Shown here: piece after piece, positions 1-7,944 of the stretch
How the letters are laid out: every line of letters begins with the position of its first letter
Position numbering within the stretch: the stretch's first letter is position 1
Source: CAYTLQ01 sp964438715
GTDB taxonomy: Bacteria > Bacteroidota > Ignavibacteria > Ignavibacteriales > Ignavibacteriaceae
Assembly (NCBI GenBank): GCA_964438715.1
Contig: CAYTLQ010000213.1
Span: 1-11,695, forward strand
Direction of reading: 5' to 3'
DNA length: 11,695 nucleotides
Program-made: the position numbers and the translations under genes
The notes under the pieces: model-generated
Told to the model about the DNA's origin: nothing
Databases searched by the model: none
What the model saw: the letters and a program-made list of their open reading frames with translations, nothing else

Positions 1-1835
1 TTATATACCTGTAACGATACCGCTGACTCACTTTGTAGTTCAAATGCAATTGTTGTTGAAGGATTGAATGGATTTGGATAATTATCCTTTAAGGTAAATA
101 TCGGTGTAAGAAAATTTTCAAATGATAAAATATTACTAAAAGAAATTGTTCCGTCAAAATCGATTTGTTTCAGACGAAAGAAACCTGAAGTTATAGATTC
201 TGGGACGGGAAATTTATACTCTGATATTTCTGCACTGTTTCCTTTTCCAGGTATAAAACCTATTTCTGTCCAAATTGAATTTTCAGGCGAATATTCAATT
301 CCAAATCCTCTGTTATTGGTTTCGGTGGCAGTTTCCCAAATAAGAAAATAAGAAGTATTAATGCTTTTTATCTCAAATGAAACCAACTCAACAGGTACGG
401 GAAAATAATTTATTGCATTGAGTGCGTTTAATATACCCCAACCATATTGCCTGTCGGGAGTATTAGCCCTTGATGCAGTCATTCGCATAGCCTCCCTGAC
501 CTGAATAGGAGAAAGATGAGGTCTTGCCTGCAGAATAAGAGCGGCAACTCCTGCAGCGAGAGGGCAACTGAATGATGTTCCGCTAGAATAGGTGTATCCT
601 GTATTGCTTGCCGGACTTGCAACTCTTACACTGGAGCCCATTGCACAGACATCCGGTTTTATTCTTCCATCAACTGTATTACCAACACTGCTGAAACTGG
701 ATATTGTACCACTCGAAGTAACGGCGCCTACAGCAATCACACTATCACCATCTGATGGAGCGCCTAATGTATTATGCGATGCATTATAACCTTCGTTTCC
801 TGCTGAATTAACAACCACAATTCCTTTTTTCACTGCGAGGTCAGCACTGCGGGTTATACGACAAAAATTTCCATCCATATTCTGCCATGTATAACTGGTA
901 TAAGGAGGATCGAAATCAATATATCCCAATGATGTAGAACTTACATCGCATCCGATACTGTCCGCCCATTCTATTGCGGCAAGCCAGTTATCTTCTTCCA
1001 CCGGTGTTTCACTCTCGGTGTTTTCAGTTTTTGCTAATATGTAGGAAGCTCCAAAAGCCGGGCCGACTAATTGACCTGACTTAAATCCGCCTATCGTTGA
1101 AAGTGTTTGAGTGCCATGGCTTCCACTACCCATATCAGTACTATCTCCAACACCCGGGTTGTGATTAACGAAATCATAAGCAGCTATAATGTTCATCGAC
1201 GCAAACGATTCATGTGAAAGTCTGTTAAATCCTGCATCAAGAACTGCAATAGTTATTCCCTGTCCGTTAAGTCCGAGATTATGTACAGCAGGAACATTAA
1301 TCTGGTTCAATTGTGTAAAAGACTGCCCGTAATCAATAACATAAAGTCCTTCGGGTTGTTGTTTTTCTATAATTGGCAAGTTATCGGATTCAATTTTTCG
1401 TATTGAATTCGCTTTTTCAACAACATCTAGTGAAGCAACGAAGGGTAATTTCTGAATTTTTTCTATTGTGCTCTTAGTGGCGACAATACTCACACCATTA
1501 AGCCATTTAATAATGTGCCTTACTTTTGCACCTTCATCTTCAATTTTATTCACATAATCTCTATTCACTGGCAGATCAGTAAAATCAAGTACATCCACTC
1601 CCTTTATGTATTTCTTCCTTCTTTCCAGAGACTTTTTACTCACAACCGATTCAGGATTTAGAGAAAATTTTTGCAGATCTTTACCTTTATCTGTGAAGAA
1701 TACCCAAGCCAAAATTTGAGCATTCCCTGCATTATTCTTCAACTCCTGGTCAAGGCGGTCCGATATTTTATTGACCGGTGACTGCGAGAAAATACCAATT
1801 GATAATAAAAGAGATAGTAAAAGACTTTTTTTCAT
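1..1835 (-). CDS. Secreted subtilisin-like S8 serine protease with type IX-type C-terminus (3' end outside window)
   Basis: Reading leftward from the ATG at 1835 gives 611 open codons that run off the window edge, so the C-terminus is missing. I see a Lys-Lys plus Leu-rich signal peptide (residues 1-17), an N-terminal propeptide-like region (about 20-165), and a peptidase S8 domain (about 185-465). The catalytic triad is Asp200 (VLDAGF), His240 (GSHGT) and Ser421 (SGTSFSCP), with oxyanion Asn347 (SAGNEG). A beta-sandwich/FN3-like region follows (about 480-575), then NYPNPFNPST at 585-594. In Ignavibacteria and relatives that motif opens the FlgD-like/type A sorting domain of type IX secreted proteins. 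The inferred role is extracellular or surface protein degradation. The start lacks a Shine-Dalgarno site but follows the signal peptide logically, and a candidate promoter lies 24 nt upstream. All key residues are intact. The natural substrate is unknown. Confidence 0.93.
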   Translation of the reverse strand, partial: MKKSLLLSLLLSIGIFSQSPVNKISDRLDQELKNNAGNAQILAWVFFTDKGKDLQKFSLNPESVVSKKSLERRKKYIKGVDVLDFTDLPVNRDYVNKIEDEGAKVRHIIKWLNGVSIVATKSTIEKIQKLPFVASLDVVEKANSIRKIESDNLPIIEKQQPEGLYVIDYGQSFTQLNQINVPAVHNLGLNGQGITIAVLDAGFNRLSHESFASMNIIAAYDFVNHNPGVGDSTDMGSGSHGTQTLSTIGGFKSGQLVGPAFGASYILAKTENTESETPVEEDNWLAAIEWADSIGCDVSSTSLGYIDFDPPYTSYTWQNMDGNFCRITRSADLAVKKGIVVVNSAGNEGYNASHNTLGAPSDGDSVIAVGAVTSSGTISSFSSVGNTVDGRIKPDVCAMGSSVRVASPASNTGYTYSSGTSFSCPLAAGVAALILQARPHLSPIQVREAMRMTASRANTPDRQYGWGILNALNAINYFPVPVELVSFEIKSINTSYFLIWETATETNNRGFGIEYSPENSIWTEIGFIPGKGNSAEISEYKFPVPESITSGFFRLKQIDFDGTISFSNILSFENFLTPIFTLKDNYPNPFNPSTTIAFELQSESAVSLQVY

Positions 1836-2038
1836 TTGCACTATAGAAATTTATATGAGGAAAATTACGCACTAAAAGACAATTATCAAATATCACGAAA
1901 AATCGGAGATAGATATTTATACTCTGCGATAATTAATTACCGGAAAGTAAATAAATCTATGCTTAATTGATATAATTACAATCACACAACATCCGGCAAG
2001 TCTAATATTATTAAAGCGGTAGAGATACAAAAACTTTT
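1836..2038. other. AT-rich intergenic region between the aldo/keto reductase and S8 protease genes
   Basis: These 203 nt hold no credible gene. The half next to the protease contains the candidate promoter at 1860-1890. I looked for a terminator after the reductase stop codon and found no GC-rich hairpin followed by a T-run, only AT-rich sequence. Read-through from the upstream operon into the protease therefore cannot be excluded. Confidence 0.6.
1860..1890 (-). promoter_or_regulatory. Candidate Bacteroidota-type promoter for the S8 protease gene
   Basis: On the minus strand TTTG (1890-1887) is followed after exactly 19 nt by TAATTTTC (1867-1860), which matches the Bacteroidota -7 consensus TAnnTTTG at seven of eight positions. 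The ATG lies 24 nt downstream. The same -7 octamer with the same 19-nt spacing occurs upstream of sdhC. No transcription start data are available, and chance matches are common in AT-rich DNA. Confidence 0.45.
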
Positions 2039-3034
2039 TTATTTATTTTTTTCGAATTCATCAACTATTGTTGCCAGTTCTTCTTCATAATACGATCGGA
2101 GAAAGGCTATTTCATCCTGCTGTAAGGACCCAATGTTTGAAGTATTCTCTATTACCTGACTAACGGTTTTTACTCCCGTGATTGCAGTTGACACAGAAGA
2201 AAAACTGAGAATGAAATTAATTGCGTATGATGTTGGCGTTAAATTTAATTTTGAAGCTCGATCAAAAACCGGCTGCAGTTTATAAATTGACTTTATTAAA
2301 ATATCGGGAGGAAGTCGAAAACTGCGATGGTCATTCGCATTAAACATAGTATTTTCGGAAAATTTTCCTGTGAGCAATCCAAATTGTAAAGGCATACGGG
2401 CAATTACTCCGTATCCGTTTGCCTCCGCTTCATTAAGGACTGACTTAGCCGCCCGTTGATTAATAATGTTTAGTACTAACTGGAAACCGTGACCAAGTTT
2501 ATTTTTAACAAAAAATTCCGCCTCCGGTTCAGGATAAAAAGTATTTAATGAAATACCCCAGTACCGTATTTTTCCCTGCTGTTGAAGACTCTGCATCGCA
2601 TCAATACATTCACCTTGTCCTAAATGCAATAACCGGGCACTATGCAGTTGGTAAAAATCAATATAATCCCGCTTTAATCGTTGAAGACTTTTTTCACAGG
2701 CAGAGATAATATATTTCTTAGAGTAATTCAAATTAATTGAACCATCAGGAAGTAGCTCATGACCAACTTTTGTAGCGATAATTACATCGTTATTTTTTGC
2801 GAGAGTTATCCCAAGTAGCTCCTCACTGTGGCCAAGTCCATAAAAATCGGCAGTGTCAAAAAAATTAATACCTCTGTCTAAAGCTGTATAGATTGCTTTG
2901 CGGGAAACATCATCATCAACTTGCCCCCAACCAATTGGTATGTTTCCCGCCATGACCGGTCCTCCGATGGCCCAGGCGCCAAAACCTACTTCCGATACAA
3001 ATAAATCGGTATTACCGAATTTTCTTTGTTTCAT
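2039..3034 (-). CDS. Aldo/keto reductase family oxidoreductase
   Basis: This 331-residue protein has the full AKR catalytic tetrad: Asp60 and Tyr65 (NFFDTADFYG), Lys89 (IIATKVG) and His131 (FYQLHSA). The TIM-barrel signature continues with KIRYWGISL at about 155-163 and SVSTAITGVKT at about 280-290, the usual NAD(P)H phosphate-binding area. Members reduce aldehydes or ketones with NAD(P)H in the cytoplasm; the substrate cannot be read from sequence. Length is normal for the family. The gene starts 18 nt after the M48 protease stop and is probably the last member of the 722-aa/obg/M48 transcript. There is no clear Shine-Dalgarno site before its ATG. The start is supported by the conserved MKQRKFGNTDLFVSEVGFG opening, which is typical of the family. 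Confidence 0.93.
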   Translation of the reverse strand: MKQRKFGNTDLFVSEVGFGAWAIGGPVMAGNIPIGWGQVDDDVSRKAIYTALDRGINFFDTADFYGLGHSEELLGITLAKNNDVIIATKVGHELLPDGSINLNYSKKYIISACEKSLQRLKRDYIDFYQLHSARLLHLGQGECIDAMQSLQQQGKIRYWGISLNTFYPEPEAEFFVKNKLGHGFQLVLNIINQRAAKSVLNEAEANGYGVIARMPLQFGLLTGKFSENTMFNANDHRSFRLPPDILIKSIYKLQPVFDRASKLNLTPTSYAINFILSFSSVSTAITGVKTVSQVIENTSNIGSLQQDEIAFLRSYYEEELATIVDEFEKNK

Positions 3035-3052
3035 AATTCTTTAGGTAATTTT

Positions 3053-3892
3053 TTACGGAATCCTGCTTTTAATATTTGTTATGTACTCTTCCCGAAATAT
3101 TCCAGCGACATTCGCCCTCCAGTCGTAAACAGTAATCCCATTTTGAGTTAAACGGGTATTGGCAGTACTTATTCTGCTGATAGGATCGGGATGAGTTGAA
3201 AGAAATGTTTCAAGTTTGTTCGGCTGACTACTTACTAAATTATCATCACGCATCTGTTCAAAAAAGAATTTTACACCACCCGGATAATATTTGGTATCCA
3301 TTAGATACTGCACCGAATAATCATCACTTTCATCTTCATTACTGCGGCTATTTGCCAGAAATGCTAAGCCTACAAAAAGGTTTGCAGCAATTTCCGCTAA
3401 TTGTGTTGGTTTATCACCTAATACAAGGCTGAGGAGCATTGATACCCCATAATATTGTGTCATCCTCTGTGTTGCATGTCTTCTTTCAGCATGAGCAATT
3501 TCATGACCTAAAACACCGGCAAGTGCGGCTTCATTATCGAGGTATTTTAATAAACCTGTATAAACATATATCGGTCCTCCGGGTAAAGCAAATGCATTAA
3601 GAACATCGGGCTTATCAATTACTTCTATTGAATAACTGTAAACATTTTTTTTCGCAATTTTCGGTGAGTTTAAAATTTCGGCAAGAACAACATTATTCAG
3701 ATAATTCTTAATAGCTTTATCGCCATAAACAGGATATTCAGCCGGATTCCCATTGATTTCATCAACTACCTGTTTACCAAGAGCCACATCATCTGCATCT
3801 GAGAAAATATTTAACTCTCCATCACAGGCAGGTATGCTAAATAATCCGGTTATAAGTATTATAATGAAACGGTATCTCTTCACAAAATTCAT
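3053..3892 (-). CDS. M48-family zinc metalloprotease, predicted lipoprotein (BepA/Oma1-like)
   Basis: The 279-residue protein begins with a basic, hydrophobic signal sequence ending in IPAC (Cys23), a plausible though imperfect lipobox, so it is predicted to be exported and lipid-anchored. The zinc-binding motif is HEIAH at 130-134, with catalytic Glu131. The third ligand is probably Glu186 in the NEDESD stretch, which corresponds to the NExEAD motif of M48 proteases. STHPDPISR at 232-240 is another family hallmark. Members degrade or mature envelope proteins, and BepA acts in outer-membrane protein quality control; that specific role is only inferred here. There are no tetratricopeptide repeats, unlike full-length BepA. 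A GAGGAG Shine-Dalgarno site (3909-3904) lies 11 nt before the ATG. The gene follows obg by 26 nt. Confidence 0.92.
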   Translation of the reverse strand: MNFVKRYRFIIILITGLFSIPACDGELNIFSDADDVALGKQVVDEINGNPAEYPVYGDKAIKNYLNNVVLAEILNSPKIAKKNVYSYSIEVIDKPDVLNAFALPGGPIYVYTGLLKYLDNEAALAGVLGHEIAHAERRHATQRMTQYYGVSMLLSLVLGDKPTQLAEIAANLFVGLAFLANSRSNEDESDDYSVQYLMDTKYYPGGVKFFFEQMRDDNLVSSQPNKLETFLSTHPDPISRISTANTRLTQNGITVYDWRANVAGIFREEYITNIKSRIP

Positions 3893-3918
3893 CTGTTACA
3901 CTGCTCCTCTAATTTGTA

Positions 3919-4929
3919 TTATTTAAATTCTTCCGTTTTATTTTCAATTTGCAGGCTTTCCCAGAATACATCTAAAAGTTCATTTTTATTTTCTCCCGTT
4001 ACCGCTGAAAATATTACCGGTCCGTAATTTCCTTTCCGTGGTCGTACTTTTTTCAATTCCGAACGCTTTTCTTCATCGATAAGGTCACATTTGGAAAAAG
4101 CAAGTATTTTCTTTTTTTTCACAAGTGCTCTGCTATATGCTTTCAATTCATTTATTAATACCTGAAAATCGTTTTTCGGGTTTTCCGAAGTTGAATCTAT
4201 AAGAAAGCATAATACTTTGGTGCGTTCTATATGTCGAAGGAATTTCAGACCTAGTCCTCTTCCTTCATGCGCTCCTTCAATTATTCCGGGAATATCAGCA
4301 ACCGTAAAACTGTTATATTCTTTATACCGAACAATACCGAGATTTGGTTCCAATGTAGTAAACGGGTAATCTGCAATTTTGGGTCTAGCTTCTGAAATAG
4401 CAGAAATAAGTGTTGATTTACCAGCATTCGGGAAACCAACGAAACCAATATCCGCAATGAGTTTTAATTCAAGAATAATTTTTTTCTCCTCACCGGGCTT
4501 TCCACTTTCAGCTTTGCGAGGGGTACGATGCGTTGGTGTGGCAAAGTTACTGTTTCCTTTTCCGCCCCTGCCACCTCTGGCAACAATATATTTATCATAA
4601 GGTACTTTGAAATCGTGCAAGATACGCTTTGTTTCCTTATCACGCACAATAGTACCTACAGGAACAAATATCCGTATGTCCTCACCATACCTTCCGTCCC
4701 TGAGTGATGCCTCACCGGGTTTCCCGTCTTCTGCTTTGTAGAACCGTTTATAGTTAAAATCGAGCAAAGTATTTAAGTTGGGATTTGACTCTATCCAAAC
4801 ATTTCCACCATTTCCTCCATTGCCACCTGAGGGACCACCTTTGGGAACATATTTTTCACGACGAAATGTGATAGCACCATTACCGCCCCTGCCGGCTTTA
4901 ACTACAATTTCAGCATAATCAACTATCAT
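3919..4929 (-). CDS. obg: GTPase Obg/CgtA
   Basis: This 336-residue protein is a full Obg. The glycine-rich Obg fold occupies about residues 1-158 (KAGRGGNGAITFRREKYVPK, then GGPSGGNGGNGGNVW). The G domain follows, with G1 GFPNAGKST (165-173), switch I around Thr191/Thr192 (PFTTLEPNLG), G3 DIPG (212-215), G4 SKCD (279-282) and G5 SAVTG (308-312). Obg binds the large ribosomal subunit and has roles in ribosome assembly and stress signalling. G4 reads SKxD rather than the textbook NKxD, a variation I recall from Bacteroidota-group Obg proteins. The optional C-terminal OCT domain is absent; the protein ends about 25 residues after G5. The start codon lies only 3 nt after the stop of the 722-residue gene, suggesting translational coupling. 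Confidence 0.97.
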   Translation of the reverse strand: MIVDYAEIVVKAGRGGNGAITFRREKYVPKGGPSGGNGGNGGNVWIESNPNLNTLLDFNYKRFYKAEDGKPGEASLRDGRYGEDIRIFVPVGTIVRDKETKRILHDFKVPYDKYIVARGGRGGKGNSNFATPTHRTPRKAESGKPGEEKKIILELKLIADIGFVGFPNAGKSTLISAISEARPKIADYPFTTLEPNLGIVRYKEYNSFTVADIPGIIEGAHEGRGLGLKFLRHIERTKVLCFLIDSTSENPKNDFQVLINELKAYSRALVKKKKILAFSKCDLIDEEKRSELKKVRPRKGNYGPVIFSAVTGENKNELLDVFWESLQIENKTEEFK

Positions 4930-4932
4930 TGC

Positions 4933-7101
4933 TTATTTTTTCTCTTCAAAATATCTGCTTACTCTCACCTGAAGAATATTTGCCTCTTTACTGGTTAATG
5001 GATTTATATGGTAGGAATGGAATACAGATTTTAATATTTCGTTAGCTTCACTAATTGAACTGCATTGTGCAATTTTTTCTATTGTAGTCATAAAATCAAC
5101 ACTATCGTTGCCAAATATTGCAGATATAATTCTCATAGTTTCTTTAGTCGTAAAATACTCAAACAGTTCCGTTTCATTATCCGAACTATCGGCAAATGTA
5201 TCTGCTAAGGCTGCGGTTATCTCCTCATTCCTTTTGGGAGGGTGTAAAGTAGATTCAATAGTCGTCTCAATATCTAATTGTTTTATATCCTGCTCATTAT
5301 CAGCATTTTCCTGTTTGTTTTGGTCAAACGGTATTGCCGGGTTTTCATCGGATTGTGAGAGTTCGGTTTTTTGCTTCAAATTATCTAATATGAAACCGGT
5401 TTCTGAAGGTTGCTCAACGCCGGAGTCTTTTTCATTTAAATCACTTTCAATTGATGCAACGGTAAACTCAGGTGACGATAAATTTTCCGGATTTTCCAAA
5501 TATTCAACGGGCGACTTTGCATTCAATGATGTATCAGGCTCATTTTTGAGGGGATCTGAAGACTCCGGATCACTGTTTTTCTGAATCTCATTTTCCAACT
5601 GCTCAAATGTAACATCCGATTTTCTTATGCTCTCATCTGAGAGAGAAACCTGAGGAACAGAGCCTACTGAGTTTTTTTCATCAGACGAAGCAACATCGCT
5701 ATCATCGTGAAATTCAATCGTTCCGTAACCTTCAATGATATTTGATAAATTTAGCTGAAGGTCTGATATCTCTTCATTCTCAAATGGAGATGATGACAAG
5801 CTATTATCCTTATTCTGAAAATTTTTATTTGAGAGTGGAACTGAATCTGTCTCCGGATTTACCACTTTCTCGAAATTGGTTTTCTTATCAGTAATGGTAT
5901 CTCTTTCAGTAGCATCCGCATCACCACCAGGGGTTTTTTGATCATCAAGTTGTGTGATTGCTTCACGAATTTCATTCACAACCCTCTGTGTTGAGATGTT
6001 CCTTTTTTCCTTCTCGTATTCATCTTTTATTGATTCCAGTTCACTCGTAACATTACGCACAAATTCACCGGGAGTTACTCTTTCACTTTCAGTTAGCCTC
6101 GATAGAGTATCACGCTTCTCCTCAAGTTCGTGCATTTCCTGTTCACTTACAGTTACGGCAGGTTGTTCTTTAAATAAATCGTCTATATTAACTTCCGACT
6201 GAAAAAGTGCCGGTGTCTTGGAGTCATCAGAAACCGGTGTGGGTTCGGCGATTTTTGTAACACCTTCCTGTATTGTTTCGATAGTTTCAGCTCCCGGCGT
6301 AACAAATTCTTCATCTTCGTCTTGTACCGCTACAACTGACCCTGCCGGTAGTTCGGTAAAAAATGCATTAAGATAGTCGTCAATTTCAAAACGCAATTTA
6401 GGGTCAGAAGAGAGAAACTTTTTTACTTTGAATACAAGTTCACTGAGAGAAAGATCTTTAAGAAAAGTTTCTACAATACCTACCGGCAATTTTGACTTCT
6501 GTGTTTCACCGATGTTTATAAAATCGGCCATGGACTGCATCGCATCCGAAAGTATCATCGCAGATTGTGATTTCATCAATTCACGCGAAAGTATTCTGAG
6601 TCGCTCATTAAAGTCAGAAAATGAAAGAGAGAGAATATTTTTTTTCTCTACATATTTTTCAACAAACTGACGGTAATATTCATAAAAATATGTATAGCCC
6701 ATAAAAAGGCGAATTTCCTCAGCCGATCGTGACTCCTCATTATCATATACAAACTTTTTTAATGTCCACTGCGGACGGGAGAGAAAATTTACATTAAATG
6801 TTACTGCGTGTTGAATAAGCCGTTTTACTTCTTCATAGGGCAACAATTTATTTTTCTTTATTATGGCAGAAATTGCTGAAAGGTGGGAGGATATTTCCTT
6901 GCCACTGTAATCGAATAATGACTTATGTAATAACCGTTGCCTGTCGAGATAAATCAGATACTCCAACTCCGCATCAATATACTGAACAAGAGCAGGGTGA
7001 ATCTTAGAATTTACGAGGTGATCAATCGTAAAAAAAGAACCAAGTTTCTTCACCATGTTAAGGTTGAAGTCGGTGATGAATTTAATCTCTCTTTCGTACA
7101 T
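4933..7101 (-). CDS. Uncharacterised 722-residue acidic protein with ordered ends and a long disordered middle
   Basis: I do not recognise a family. Three parts can be seen. The N-terminal region (1 to about 255) looks helical and globular, with many aromatic residues and a distinctive FNVNFLSRPQWTLKKF stretch at 102-117. The middle (about 256-645) is rich in Ser, Asp, Glu, Asn and Pro and probably disordered. It contains a charged segment at about 320-385 that could form a coiled coil, and three TPG tripeptides (VTPGAE, VTPGEF, KTPGGD). The C-terminal 76 residues (647-722) return to an ordered, helical pattern. The protein has a single Trp (112) and a single Cys (680). No signal peptide or membrane segment is evident, so it is probably cytoplasmic. 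It is the first gene of the obg/M48/reductase cluster and ends 3 nt before obg. The ATG at 7101 is preceded by GGAAGATATAAGG. Confidence 0.85.
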   Translation of the reverse strand: MYEREIKFITDFNLNMVKKLGSFFTIDHLVNSKIHPALVQYIDAELEYLIYLDRQRLLHKSLFDYSGKEISSHLSAISAIIKKNKLLPYEEVKRLIQHAVTFNVNFLSRPQWTLKKFVYDNEESRSAEEIRLFMGYTYFYEYYRQFVEKYVEKKNILSLSFSDFNERLRILSRELMKSQSAMILSDAMQSMADFINIGETQKSKLPVGIVETFLKDLSLSELVFKVKKFLSSDPKLRFEIDDYLNAFFTELPAGSVVAVQDEDEEFVTPGAETIETIQEGVTKIAEPTPVSDDSKTPALFQSEVNIDDLFKEQPAVTVSEQEMHELEEKRDTLSRLTESERVTPGEFVRNVTSELESIKDEYEKEKRNISTQRVVNEIREAITQLDDQKTPGGDADATERDTITDKKTNFEKVVNPETDSVPLSNKNFQNKDNSLSSSPFENEEISDLQLNLSNIIEGYGTIEFHDDSDVASSDEKNSVGSVPQVSLSDESIRKSDVTFEQLENEIQKNSDPESSDPLKNEPDTSLNAKSPVEYLENPENLSSPEFTVASIESDLNEKDSGVEQPSETGFILDNLKQKTELSQSDENPAIPFDQNKQENADNEQDIKQLDIETTIESTLHPPKRNEEITAALADTFADSSDNETELFEYFTTKETMRIISAIFGNDSVDFMTTIEKIAQCSSISEANEILKSVFHSYHINPLTSKEANILQVRVSRYFEEKK

Positions 7102-7129
7102 CCTTATATCTTCCGGTAATCATCTGTTT

Positions 7130-7159
7130 CATAAATACAAAAATCCCGGCTTAAACAAA
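7130..7159 (-). promoter_or_regulatory. Candidate promoter for the 722-aa/obg operon, overlapping the sdh terminator
   Basis: On the minus strand TTTG (7159-7156) lies in the loop of the sdh terminator hairpin. After 18 nt it is followed by TATTTATG (7137-7130), one mismatch from TAnnTTTG. The ATG of the 722-residue gene lies 28 nt further on. Only 87 nt separate the two operons, so any promoter must sit close to the terminator. This is a weak pattern match without experimental support. Confidence 0.3.
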
Positions 7160-7169
7160 ACCGGGATTT
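7139..7169 (-). terminator. Rho-independent terminator of the sdhCAB operon
   Basis: On the minus strand AAATCCCGG (7169-7161), an 11-nt loop, and CCGGGATTT (7149-7141) form a perfect 9-bp stem, and the T-run continues to 7139. It begins 20 nt after the sdhB stop codon. On the plus strand the hairpin is followed by a weaker ATTTATCTT tract, so it mainly serves leftward transcription. Confidence 0.85.
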
Positions 7170-7188
7170 ATCTTAATAGAACAACAAA

Positions 7189-7929
7189 TTAAACTATACT
7201 CGCCCGGATAAATTCTCTGTTCAAACGCGCAATATGTGTAATAGAAATCTGTTTCGGACATTCAGCCTCGCAGGCTCCGGTATTGGTGCAGGCGCCAAAG
7301 CCTTCTTTATCCATTTGTGCAACCATATTAAGTACCCTTGTTTCACGCTCCGGATGACCTTGAGGTAGTTGAACAAGATGTGATACCTTTGCCGCTACAA
7401 ATAACATTGCAGAGGCATTTTTACAAGCGGCAACGCAAGCTCCGCAACCGATACAAGCCGCGGCATCCATTGCTGATTCTGCGACATCGTGTCCTATGAG
7501 TATTGCATTTGCATCGGGTGCAGAGCCAATCCTTGCAGAAATAAATCCGCCCGCCTGAATTATTCTATCCAGAGCAGAACGGTCAACAACCAGATCTTTA
7601 ATTACAGGGAAAGGTTTTGCTCTCCATGGTTCAATCCATATTGTATCGCCATCCTTAAACGAGCGCATATGAAGCTGGCAGGCTGTAATCCCCCGTTTCG
7701 GTCCATGAGCTCTGCCATTAATATACAAACTACAGCTTCCGCAAATGCCTTCGCGGCAATCATGATCGAATGCAATCGGCTCTTCATTTTTTGCGTTTAA
7801 TTTTTCATTAAGTACATCCAGCATTTCGAGAAATGACATATCCTCTAAAATATTATCAACTTCGTAGGTCATAAATCTGCCCTCATCGTTTCTGTCTTTC
7901 TGTCGCCAAATGTGCAATGTTAATTTCAT
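7189..7929 (-). CDS. sdhB: Succinate dehydrogenase/fumarate reductase iron-sulfur subunit
   Basis: This 246-residue subunit carries electrons from the flavoprotein to the membrane anchor. All cluster ligands are visible: [2Fe-2S] Cys58, Cys63, Cys66 and Cys84; [4Fe-4S] Cys159, Cys162, Cys165 and Cys224; [3Fe-4S] Cys169, Cys214 and Cys220. This order matches the E. coli enzyme. I start the gene at 7929 (MKLTLHIWRQ), not at the upstream in-frame ATG at 7986. The upstream start would add 19 residues lying over the end of sdhA, while AGGAGG is correctly spaced for 7929. The gap to sdhA is then 13 nt. It is the last gene of the operon and a terminator follows. Confidence 0.97.
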   Translation of the reverse strand: MKLTLHIWRQKDRNDEGRFMTYEVDNILEDMSFLEMLDVLNEKLNAKNEEPIAFDHDCREGICGSCSLYINGRAHGPKRGITACQLHMRSFKDGDTIWIEPWRAKPFPVIKDLVVDRSALDRIIQAGGFISARIGSAPDANAILIGHDVAESAMDAAACIGCGACVAACKNASAMLFVAAKVSHLVQLPQGHPERETRVLNMVAQMDKEGFGACTNTGACEAECPKQISITHIARLNREFIRASIV

Positions 7930-7938
7930 CGTATCATT

Positions 7939-7944
7939 CCTCCT
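7939..7944 (-). promoter_or_regulatory. Shine-Dalgarno site fixing the sdhB start
   Basis: A perfect AGGAGG on the minus strand ends 9 nt before the ATG at 7929 and overlaps the sdhA TAG stop (7945-7943). An intervening ATG directly after the site reads ATG ATA CGA TGA and stops after three codons, so it is not a rival start. Confidence 0.8.

Noticed and set aside
592..789. 65-residue open frame on the plus strand
   Set aside because: It is antisense to the S8 catalytic domain, whose conserved motifs confirm the minus-strand reading.
2000..2040. Possible terminator after the aldo/keto reductase
   Set aside because: There is an AAAAAAG/CTTTTTT-rich stretch but no stable GC-containing stem before a T-run.
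4090..4096. Obg G4 motif SKCD instead of NKxD as a possible inactivating change
   Set aside because: The Lys and Asp that matter for guanine recognition are kept, SKxD occurs in related Obg proteins as far as I recall, and all other G motifs are intact.
5108..5584. 158-residue open frame on the plus strand
   Set aside because: It lies antisense to the disordered Ser/Asp/Glu-rich part of the 722-residue gene. The biased codon composition there keeps the opposite strand open, and the product has no recognisable features.
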